Shown: piece after piece, positions 6,698 to 12,186 of the stretch
Layout: each line of letters begins with the position of its first letter
How positions within the stretch are numbered: position 1 is the first letter of the stretch
Source of the DNA: Ignavibacteriaceae bacterium
GTDB taxonomy: Bacteria > Bacteroidota > Ignavibacteria > Ignavibacteriales > Ignavibacteriaceae
Assembly (NCBI GenBank): GCA_031292465.1
Contig: JARLHB010000173.1
Location: 1-12,186 of the forward strand
Direction of reading: 5' to 3'
Length of the DNA stretch: 12,186 nt
The notes under the pieces: model-generated
What the model saw: the letters and a program-made list of their open reading frames with translations, nothing else
Database searches by the model: none
Told to the model about the DNA's origin: nothing
Translations under genes and position numbers: made by a program

Positions 6698-7594
6698 TCA
6701 GGATATTCTCTCACCCGTCAGCTCAAACAAAGCATCAAGATATTTCTCGCCGGTTTTGTTAATAATATCTTCAGGAAGCTGCGGCGGAGGCGGCTGCTTA
6801 TTAAAGTTTATAGAAAGCAAATAATCTCTTACAAACTGCTTATCATAACTTTCCTGTGCACCACCCTTTTTATATTTACTCAACGGCCAGAATCTTGAAG
6901 AATCGGGAGTTAATAACTCATCAACTATTATTACTTCATCTTTGTATATACCGAATTCCATTTTAGTATCGGCAATAATAATTCCCTTGGTTAAAGCAAA
7001 TTCAGATGCTTTTTTGTATATAGCCAGAGTTGCGTTTTTAATTTTATCAAGCTTATCTCTGTCTATGATTTTTTCAGCTTCGCTAAATGATATGTTTTCA
7101 TCATGCAGGCCAATTTCTGCTTTTGTAGAAGGTGTAAATATCGGTTCGGGCAGTTTTTCTGATTCTACAAGCCCTTCCGGAAGCGTAATTCCTGAAATTT
7201 TTCCTGTCTTTTTATAATCATTCAATCCTGAACCGGAAATGTACCCCCTAACAATACATTCAATAGGAATAACTTCAGCCTTTTTAACCAGCATCGATCT
7301 TCCCTTTAAATCATCTGCATATTCATCACATTCCTTAGGGAAATCCTTTACATCAGTGGCAACAACGTGATTATCTATAATATCCTTAACATAATTGAAC
7401 CAGAAAGAAGATATTCTTGTTAAAACTTCGCCTTTATATGGAATACCCTGTGCCATAATAACATCAAATGCTGAAAGCCTGTCTGTTGAAACGATTAAGT
7501 AATATTCGCCCAGATCATATATATCCCTTACTTTTCCTTGTTTTACAAGTTTAAGATTCGGGAAATTTGACTGTAAAATAATTTTTTGTGCCAT
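6698..7594 (-). CDS. purC: Phosphoribosylaminoimidazole-succinocarboxamide synthase (SAICAR synthase)
   Basis: Cytoplasmic ATP-dependent ligase that joins CAIR and aspartate to SAICAR in de novo purine synthesis. Its 298 residues match the longer, yeast Ade1-like form rather than the ~240-residue E. coli type. Conserved blocks: GKVRDIY at 20-26, STDRLSAFDV at 36-45, VRGYISGSG at 115-123, FTPSTKAEIGLHDENIS at 153-169, ADTKMEFG at 208-215 and DELLTPDSSRFWP at 225-237. The proline run PPPPQLP at 268-274 leads into the final helix. It is first in the eight-gene minus-strand operon, with a Bacteroidota-type promoter 43-73 nt upstream. Only a weak GAGA precedes the ATG. Confidence 0.98.
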   Translation of the reverse strand: MAQKIILQSNFPNLKLVKQGKVRDIYDLGEYYLIVSTDRLSAFDVIMAQGIPYKGEVLTRISSFWFNYVKDIIDNHVVATDVKDFPKECDEYADDLKGRSMLVKKAEVIPIECIVRGYISGSGLNDYKKTGKISGITLPEGLVESEKLPEPIFTPSTKAEIGLHDENISFSEAEKIIDRDKLDKIKNATLAIYKKASEFALTKGIIIADTKMEFGIYKDEVIIVDELLTPDSSRFWPLSKYKKGGAQESYDKQFVRDYLLSINFNKQPPPPQLPEDIINKTGEKYLDALFELTGERIS

Positions 7595-7636
7595 ATTTTC
7601 TCATAATTGTAATTTTTCGGTAAATAAGATAGTGGA

Positions 7637-7667
7637 CAAATATAAATATGGATTATTCATAATACAA
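7637..7667 (-). promoter_or_regulatory. Putative Bacteroidota-type promoter of the purC operon
   Basis: On the minus strand TTG (7667-7665), a 20 nt spacer and TATATTTG (7644-7637) fit the -33/-7 promoter pattern TTTG-N19-21-TAnnTTTG described for Bacteroidota. Transcription would begin around 7630 and give a leader of roughly 35 nt before purC. Pattern match only. Confidence 0.5.
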
Positions 7668-7689
7668 TAATCACTAAACTATTTTTAAA

Positions 7690-7719
7690 TATATACGATA
7701 CTATATTGTAACGTATATA
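7690..7719. promoter_or_regulatory. 30 bp imperfect dyad upstream of the small membrane-protein gene
   Basis: TATATACG-a-TAC-tatatt-GTA-a-CGTATATA: eleven of twelve half-site positions are complementary around a 6 nt centre that itself looks like a -10 element (TATATT). It ends 5 nt before the ribosome binding site of the 7736 gene. It could be an operator overlapping the promoter or a 5' UTR hairpin. The AT-rich background lowers its weight. Confidence 0.4.
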
Positions 7720-7724
7720 AAAAC

Positions 7725-7729
7725 AGGAG
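7725..7729 (+). promoter_or_regulatory. Ribosome binding site of the 55-codon gene
   Basis: AGGAG, 6 nt before the ATG at 7736. It is stronger than the sites of most genes here and is the main support for calling this short reading frame a gene. Confidence 0.7.
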
Positions 7730-7735
7730 TAAAAA

Positions 7736-7903
7736 ATGTTGACTATAATGTTTTTTTATCTTGCAATTTCAGTAATTTCTGCTTGCATTTTGATACTTTT
7801 TCTAAGAAAAGCCCCCGTAGGCTGGGAAGATGAGAGTGGTTTCCACAGTGGAAACGGAGAAATGGCTAATATTAGTACCGGAGAATTTCAAAGAGTGATT
7901 TAA
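7736..7903 (+). CDS. Small single-helix membrane protein, 55 residues, function unknown
   Basis: Short gene between divergent purC and convergent STAS. The product starts MLTIMFFYLAISVISA and has one hydrophobic segment at about residues 3-23. Arg24-Lys25 follow, which by the positive-inside rule puts the N-terminus outside and the tail in the cytoplasm. The tail (26-55) is polar and acidic, with GWEDESGFHSGNGE at 29-42. I do not recognise the family. Support comes from AGGAG at ideal spacing, an ATG start, a coherent membrane-plus-tail design and its own candidate promoter dyad. No homologue search could be made, so a non-coding stretch is not excluded. The Cys17 sits within the helix and is not a lipobox. 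Confidence 0.65.
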   Translation: MLTIMFFYLAISVISACILILFLRKAPVGWEDESGFHSGNGEMANISTGEFQRVI

Positions 7904-7952
7904 AATAAGTACAAATTTCCAGGCGTGTTAAGTTCTTTTGGGATTAAAATAT

Positions 7953-7973
7953 CAGTTCTTAACTGCTTATTTT
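7953..7973 (+). terminator. Weak terminator-like hairpin after the 55-codon gene
   Basis: CAGTT-CTT-AACTG (7953-7965) is followed by CTTATTTT on the plus strand. The stem is only 5 bp and overlaps the STAS stop codon, so this is a tentative call. Confidence 0.25.
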
Positions 7974-8348
7974 GTATTGTTCGGATAGATCAACCGGCTG
8001 CGTAAAAATCATTCTGTAGCTCTCAATTGCCTCTTCTTTTGAATTAAAGAATTCAAATACCCGGAGGTTATTTTCAAACCTTTCATAATCATCAAGATAA
8101 TTAGTTGGTTTTACTAATTTCAAATTTCCGCCTGCATATATCAGCTTTTTATAGATAGTGATTATTGCGCTGAAAAATGCCGGGTCGATAGAAGAGCAGT
8201 TAGATAAATCGATTACTGCTTTTATGTAACCTTTGTCAATTTCATTTGTTAACAGGTTTTGGAACTGAAGTGCCTCCAAGAATGTAGCTTTTCTGATTAT
8301 TAATCTTGCTATTATTATATCTTCAGATAAATCTATCGAAAAATCCAT
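7959..8348 (-). CDS. Single-domain STAS protein (anti-sigma factor antagonist-like)
   Basis: A STAS domain alone, 129 residues from the ATG at 8348. A GTG at 8354 would add two residues, and neither start has a convincing Shine-Dalgarno. The core AVIDLSNCSSIDPAFFSAIITIYKKL (residues 44-69 from the ATG) fits the strand-loop-helix of SpoIIAA-like antagonists, followed by GGNLKLV and a C-terminal helix containing KEEAIES. In classical antagonists the loop reads D-S-S-G-L and the second Ser is phosphorylated by a partner kinase. Here it reads D-P-A-F-F, so the phospho-acceptor position is Ala. The protein may be a non-phosphorylatable partner-binding domain. No anti-sigma kinase, phosphatase or sigma factor gene lies nearby, so its partners are unknown. 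It converges with the 55-codon gene and lies 160 nt downstream of the PII-like gene on the same strand. Confidence 0.85.
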   Translation of the reverse strand: MDFSIDLSEDIIIARLIIRKATFLEALQFQNLLTNEIDKGYIKAVIDLSNCSSIDPAFFSAIITIYKKLIYAGGNLKLVKPTNYLDDYERFENNLRVFEFFNSKEEAIESYRMIFTQPVDLSEQYKISS

Positions 8349-8436
8349 ATCCACTATTCTTTGTTAATTTTATTATCGAAATAATTGTGATAAAGTTAAG
8401 CAAAGAAATAATCTTTTTGCTAAATATTTTAAATAG

Positions 8437-8483
8437 TTGTCTTTTGGGAGACAATTCTGTGCCTGTGAGCAGAGCACACAATT
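8437..8483 (-). other. Tandem hairpins between the PII-like gene and the STAS gene
   Basis: Two stems sit side by side. The first has TTGTCT (8437-8442) and AGACAA (8449-8454), 6 bp with a 6 nt loop. The second has AATT, TGTGC and CTG (from 8453) pairing with CAG, GCACA and AATT (to 8483), around a TGAG loop with one bulged A and one C-C mismatch. They share AA at 8453-8454, so the closing pairs compete. In the minus direction they follow the PII-like stop by 25 nt and end in the AT-rich run CTATTTAAAATATTT. They could be a terminator, an attenuator or a leader of the STAS mRNA. Confidence 0.4.
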
Positions 8484-8508
8484 TAACATAAACTAAAATT
8501 GACTTAAT

Positions 8509-8808
8509 TTATAATATCTTTTCCAATGGAAGCTGGAATATTCTTATTTTATCGTCATGCCTTGTTATTTCATCATTAAGACGAGTGACACCGGCAATAA
8601 GCTCTTCAAGAACTTTCTCTTCCTGGAATGCTATCATCCTTACTACATTATATCCCGGAAAAGTTCTTGTGCCGAGATGCGCATCAGAGAAGTGCCCCTT
8701 CCCTTTTACATTCTCCCACTCTGTAAAATAATCTATTTTCAGGTCTTCAAACAATTGAGTTATCCTGTCTCCAAGAATATCGTGATAAACAATAAATACA
8801 ATCTTCAC
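8509..8808 (-). CDS. PII-like small protein associated with an RND transporter
   Basis: A 99-residue protein with a predicted ferredoxin-like (PII-type) fold: N-terminal strand KIVFIVYHD, helix, then FTEWENVKGKG at 28-38, HLGTRTFPGYN at 44-54, strand VVRMIAF and a C-terminal helix VLEELIAGVTRLNDEI. The patterns WExVxGKG and HLGTxxxPGxN recall the PII-like proteins encoded beside RND pumps in Bacteroidota (PG0541-type). That assignment is from memory of the family. It lacks the canonical PII T-loop uridylylation signature, so it is not GlnB/GlnK. The start is GTG at 8808, chosen because GAGG (8815-8818) lies 6 nt upstream. It follows the RND gene on the same strand after 244 bp and may sense a ligand to tune the pump, or bind metal. 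The exact role is unknown. Confidence 0.75.
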   Translation of the reverse strand: MKIVFIVYHDILGDRITQLFEDLKIDYFTEWENVKGKGHFSDAHLGTRTFPGYNVVRMIAFQEEKVLEELIAGVTRLNDEITRHDDKIRIFQLPLEKIL

Positions 8809-8814
8809 TTTACA

Positions 8815-8818
8815 CCTC
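8815..8818 (-). promoter_or_regulatory. Ribosome binding site that decides a GTG start
   Basis: GAGG on the minus strand, 6 nt before GTG 8808. No ATG lies near the beginning of the frame, so this site fixes the start of the PII-like protein. Confidence 0.65.
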
Positions 8819-8943
8819 GCTTTAAATCATCAGGATGAAAATAATATTTTAATTTTAATCTTTGTGTGAACTTTAATAAAAACAATACCAATATTATTAT
8901 TAAATAAAAAAGTATAACGGCCTTGATGCAAATGTATTTGTAC

Positions 8944-8970
8944 AGCGAATCGCCGATTCGCTTATTTTAT
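8944..8970 (+). terminator. Hairpin with T-rich tail in the RND/PII-like gap
   Basis: AGCGAATC (8944-8951), loop GCC, GATTCGCT (8955-8962): a perfect 8 bp stem followed on the plus strand by TATTTTAT. It reads best as a plus-strand terminator although no plus-strand gene precedes it. On the minus strand the tail is GTACAAATAC, which is less typical. It might still act as a 3' stabilising or processing hairpin of the RND transcript. Confidence 0.4.
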
Positions 8971-8972
8971 TG

Positions 8973-9007
8973 TAATAAAAATACGTACTCATTTGCGAAA
9001 CATGAGT
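8973..9007 (-). terminator. Candidate terminator of the RND pump gene
   Basis: ACTCAT (8987-8992) pairs with ATGAGT (9002-9007), extended by two A-T pairs past a bulged C, with a GCGA loop. Read on the minus strand the stem is followed by ACGTATTTTTATTA, a moderately T-rich tail, and preceded by a run of eight T. It lies 46 nt after the RND stop, a fitting place for its terminator. Confidence 0.4.
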
Positions 9008-9043
9008 TATTAAAAAAAATTCCTCATCATTATTTAATCTTCA

Positions 9044-9070
9044 GGAGCACTTTCATGCTCCCATTTTTTT
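9044..9070 (+). terminator. Hairpin across the RND stop codon, terminator-shaped in the antisense direction
   Basis: GGAGCA (9044-9049), loop CTTTCA, TGCTCC (9056-9061), then CA and seven T on the plus strand. The RND stop TGA lies at the stem/loop edge. The T-run encodes Lys-Lys of the pump's C-terminus. It has the form of an intrinsic terminator for antisense transcription entering the RND gene. Confidence 0.35.
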
Positions 9071-12000
9071 GCTGTCTTTCTTTCTAAATAATCCTCTAAT
9101 ATAATTAATAAGTTTCGGCAAGTCATCAAACCAGGAATAAACCACAGGCACCACGAACAGAGTTAAGAATGTAGATGTAATTAAACCGCCGATTACCGCC
9201 TGCCCCATGGGCGAACGGAATTCAGCCCCTTCGCCCAAACCTAATGCTACCGGAATCATTCCGAAAATCATTGCAAAAGTTGTCATTAGGATTGGACGCA
9301 GCCTTGTCGGTCCGGCCTCCATTAATGCATCAAATCTGGACAAGCCCCTTCCTCTTAATACGTTGGTAAAATCGACAAGTAAAATTCCGTTTTTGGTGGC
9401 AAGTCCCATTAACATAATTATACCAATAAGGGAAATTACTGATACTGAACTGCCGAAGATCAGGAGCATTATTACTGCTCCTATCATCGACATGGGCAAA
9501 GCTATCATAATAGAAAATGGGTGGACAAAGCTTTCAAATTGGGCAGCTAAGACTATGTAAACAAACACTATAGCCAGCGCTAATGAAATTAAAATATTGA
9601 TGAAAGATTCAGCCTGTGTTTGCCCTTCTCCGACAACACTAACCGAGTAACCGGATTCAAATTTTATCTTGCTTGTCCCTTTCTGGATATCACCCAATGC
9701 CTCGCCCAGAAACCTTCCGTCAAGGTTAGCATCAATACGTATTTCCTTTTGCCGGGCATACCTGTTTATTTCAGACGGGCCCACACCTTCATTAACGGTG
9801 GCAACATCAGTTACAGGGATCATTATCGTGCTCCCGTCTTTTGCCTTCTTAGTACTCTTCAGCATAAGGCCGGATATATCCGCCAGATTTAACCTGTCTT
9901 CTTTTTTCAGTCTTACCCTTACATCGTACTGTTCATCCCCTTCCTGGTACTTTGTAGCCACAAAACCATCAACCATGGCTCTTACCGAAGAAGCTATTTC
10001 ATAAGGGCTGACGCCGAGGTCGGAGGCTTTCTCCCTGTCAATCTGTAGTTTTACTTCAGGTTTTGACGTCTGTAAACTATTTTCAACGTCAACAGTGCCC
10101 CTGGTTGCTCTTACAATTGCCTCAACTTTATCCGCGTAAACGCTAAGCTTATCCAGATTTTCACCCCTCACACTCATAGTAACAGGTTTCTGATTTCCGC
10201 CCGGCCCGCCTGAAACACCATAGCTTATATTTGCGCCCGGCAGGAACTTAAATGTTTTTCTTACCTCGGACATTATCTGTTTATCACTTTTCTTCCTTTC
10301 GCCTTTTTTTACCAGCTTAACTAAAATTGTGGCTTTTGTAACAGGATCATTACTTGCTCCGATAGTAGTTAAAATAGTTGTTACTTCGGGATATTTCCGC
10401 AGTTCATTTTCAATTTTTGCGCAGATACTGCTTGTCTGCTGGATAGAGCTTCCCGGCGCAGCATTCACTGTAACATTGAATTGATTCTCATCCGTATCCG
10501 GGAAGAACTGGCTGCCCAGCGCACCCATTAATGCCATACTAAGAATGAATACTACCACCGATAAAATTGTAACTCTAAGCCTGTGAATTAATGACCATCT
10601 TAAAGCTATTTTGTATTTCCCGCTAAGTATCTCAAAGAAGTGATTGAAATAAAATAGAGTTTTTTGAAGGATATTACCTTCTTTGGAAAGAGCTTCATCT
10701 TCTTTTTTAAGCCACCTGGACGAAAGCATAGGCGTAAGAGTGAAGGCTACAAATAAAGATACCAATACTGCTACGGAAATTGTCAGACCGAACTGATAAA
10801 AGAAACGGCCCACAATACCGGGCATAAATGCAACAGGAACGAACACCGCAACAATAGTAAATGTTGTAGCCATAACCGCAAGCCCTATTTCATCAGAAGC
10901 AGATTTCGCGGCTTCAAAAGGAGTTTCACCCTGATGCATGTGCCGGTATATATTTTCTATTACTACTATGGCATCATCAATTAATAATCCTACCGCAAGG
11001 GACAGTGCAAGCAGCGACATCATATTCAGAGTAAAGTTAAGTGCGTACATCATTATAAAACTTGCTATAATTGATGAAGGCAGGGCAAGTGCGCTTATAA
11101 GCGTGGCGCGTGAATTTGCCAGGAAAAGATATATTACTATAACTGCGAGTAAACCGCCGTAAAGTATATCGAATATAACATCGTTAATAGTATCTTTAAT
11201 ATAGGTGCTGTTATCCTGTGCCAGGCTTATCCTCATATCAGGAGGAAGCTCCTTCTTAATATTCTCAAGCTGTTTTTTTACTTCATCGGCAACTTTTACG
11301 GTATTGCTGCCTGACTGTTTAAGAATACTCAAACCTGCCGCAATACTCCCGTCAACACGTGTTAAACTTGTCTGCTCTTTAACACCATCCACTACGGTAG
11401 CTATATCCGACAGGTAAACAGATTTACCTTTTGGAGTTGCAACAATAACGTTACTAAAGTCCGAGACTTTTTTATATTTTCCCATTGTTCTAAGAAGAAG
11501 CTGCCTCGGGCCGTCTATAAGATTTCCACCGGGTATTTCCACATTAGAGGCACCGACACTTTGTATAACATCCTGGATGGATAAGCCGTATGCCTTTAAT
11601 TTTGCCGCATCTACGGATATATTTATTTCTCTTTCGGCGCCGCCTACTAAATTAACAGAACCCACTCCCGGTATATTTTCTATTCTTTTCTTTACTACAT
11701 TTTTTGCATACTCCGTAATTTCTTTATCGGATCTCTGCCCTGAAACAGTAATAGACATTATAGGCAGGCTTGCAGGATCGTAGCGCTGTATAATCGGCTC
11801 ATCTATATCATCAGGTAAATCGCTCTTTATTGCCGCAAGTTTTTCCCTTACATCCTGAGCGGCTACTTTTCCGTCAATTTCAAGTTTGAAGGCAATTACA
11901 ACTATTGAAACGCCTTCACGCGAATATGACTGAATCCAGTCCACACCTTCTATGGGATTCACCGCATCTTCAACTTTTTTTGTTACATCAGTTTCAATTT

Positions 12001-12172
12001 GTTCAGGTCCGGCTCCCTTTAGGACAGTTGTAATAATTACATAAGGGATATCAACATTGGGATACAGGTCAACATTCAATTTAATATATGAAAACAATCC
12101 GAGAACTATGAGCGCCATAATCATCATAGTCGCAAATACCGGCCTCTGGATTGATACATCAGCTAATTTCAT
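9053..12172 (-). CDS. RND efflux transporter, inner-membrane pump subunit (AcrB/HAE-1 type)
   Basis: Proton-driven exporter of the resistance-nodulation-division family, expected to work as a trimer with a periplasmic adaptor and a TolC-like outer-membrane channel. Its 1039 residues are normal length and complete. The N-terminal ISIQRP-like start (VSIQRPVFATMMI) and TM1 at about 12-30 are followed by periplasmic porter/docking domain one (31-335), a TM2-6 cluster (335-482), a TM7 region at 530-552, periplasmic domain two (553-855) and a TM8-12 cluster (856-1014). The proton relay is intact: Asp399-Asp400 in GLLIDDAIVVIEN, Lys927 in GLATKNGILLVDF and Arg959 in RLRPILMTT. This favours drug, bile-salt or lipid-like substrates over heavy-metal RND pumps, but the substrate is unknown. 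The start ATG has AAAAGG 6 nt upstream. The adaptor and TolC partner are not in the window and probably lie upstream, past 12186. The PII-like gene follows downstream. Confidence 0.97.
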   Translation of the reverse strand: MKLADVSIQRPVFATMMIMALIVLGLFSYIKLNVDLYPNVDIPYVIITTVLKGAGPEQIETDVTKKVEDAVNPIEGVDWIQSYSREGVSIVVIAFKLEIDGKVAAQDVREKLAAIKSDLPDDIDEPIIQRYDPASLPIMSITVSGQRSDKEITEYAKNVVKKRIENIPGVGSVNLVGGAEREINISVDAAKLKAYGLSIQDVIQSVGASNVEIPGGNLIDGPRQLLLRTMGKYKKVSDFSNVIVATPKGKSVYLSDIATVVDGVKEQTSLTRVDGSIAAGLSILKQSGSNTVKVADEVKKQLENIKKELPPDMRISLAQDNSTYIKDTINDVIFDILYGGLLAVIVIYLFLANSRATLISALALPSSIIASFIMMYALNFTLNMMSLLALSLAVGLLIDDAIVVIENIYRHMHQGETPFEAAKSASDEIGLAVMATTFTIVAVFVPVAFMPGIVGRFFYQFGLTISVAVLVSLFVAFTLTPMLSSRWLKKEDEALSKEGNILQKTLFYFNHFFEILSGKYKIALRWSLIHRLRVTILSVVVFILSMALMGALGSQFFPDTDENQFNVTVNAAPGSSIQQTSSICAKIENELRKYPEVTTILTTIGASNDPVTKATILVKLVKKGERKKSDKQIMSEVRKTFKFLPGANISYGVSGGPGGNQKPVTMSVRGENLDKLSVYADKVEAIVRATRGTVDVENSLQTSKPEVKLQIDREKASDLGVSPYEIASSVRAMVDGFVATKYQEGDEQYDVRVRLKKEDRLNLADISGLMLKSTKKAKDGSTIMIPVTDVATVNEGVGPSEINRYARQKEIRIDANLDGRFLGEALGDIQKGTSKIKFESGYSVSVVGEGQTQAESFINILISLALAIVFVYIVLAAQFESFVHPFSIMIALPMSMIGAVIMLLIFGSSVSVISLIGIIMLMGLATKNGILLVDFTNVLRGRGLSRFDALMEAGPTRLRPILMTTFAMIFGMIPVALGLGEGAEFRSPMGQAVIGGLITSTFLTLFVVPVVYSWFDDLPKLINYIRGLFRKKDSKKMGA

Positions 12173-12186
12173 AAATTACCTTTTAT

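Noticed and set aside
8306..8491. Plus-strand open frame of 61 codons overlapping the STAS gene start
   Set aside because: It has no ribosome binding site, starts inside the antisense of STAS and runs through the tandem hairpins. The hydrophobic content reflects AT-rich sequence.

Overview
The window is a compact, AT-rich bacterial chromosome segment made up mostly of housekeeping genes. Several features point to the Bacteroidota/Ignavibacteriota (FCB) group: low GC with weak or absent Shine-Dalgarno sequences on many genes, a promoter of Bacteroidota type (TTG, 20 nt, TATATTTG) in front of purC, and an RND efflux pump followed by a small PII-like protein. The class Ignavibacteria is my best guess from gene style and order. 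That is an inference, not a database result. No rRNA, tRNA, CRISPR array, insertion sequence or phage gene is visible.

Layout. At 1-995 (minus) lies a type I murB whose 3' end runs off the window. A 244 bp divergent intergenic region with nested inverted repeats separates it from a Nudix hydrolase on the plus strand (1240-1701). That gene converges on a long minus-strand block (7594 down to 1772): purC, a DUF971 gene, pgsA, pgpA, cinA, thpR, recA and recX. Junctions in this block range from an 11 nt overlap to a 25 nt gap, so it looks like one eight-gene operon read from the promoter upstream of purC. It joins purine synthesis (PurC), phosphatidylglycerol synthesis (PgsA then PgpA), pyridine nucleotide recycling (CinA), RNA 2',3'-cyclic phosphate chemistry (ThpR) and homologous recombination with its modulator (RecA, RecX).

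At 7736-7903 (plus) there is a 55-codon gene for a one-helix membrane protein. It has a good ribosome binding site and a 30 bp imperfect dyad just upstream. It converges on a minus-strand single-domain STAS protein (7959-8348) whose expected phospho-serine position is alanine. Upstream of STAS are two tandem hairpins, then a PII-like small protein with a GTG start (8509-8808). A hairpin-rich gap follows, then a complete inner-membrane RND efflux pump of the AcrB/HAE-1 type (9053-12172). The membrane-fusion and outer-membrane partners of the pump are expected upstream of it, beyond the right edge.

Nothing here is a clear new biological system. The points most worth following up are the short membrane-protein gene with its dyad, the RND/PII-like pair, and the structured intergenic regions at 1068-1167 and 8437-8483.
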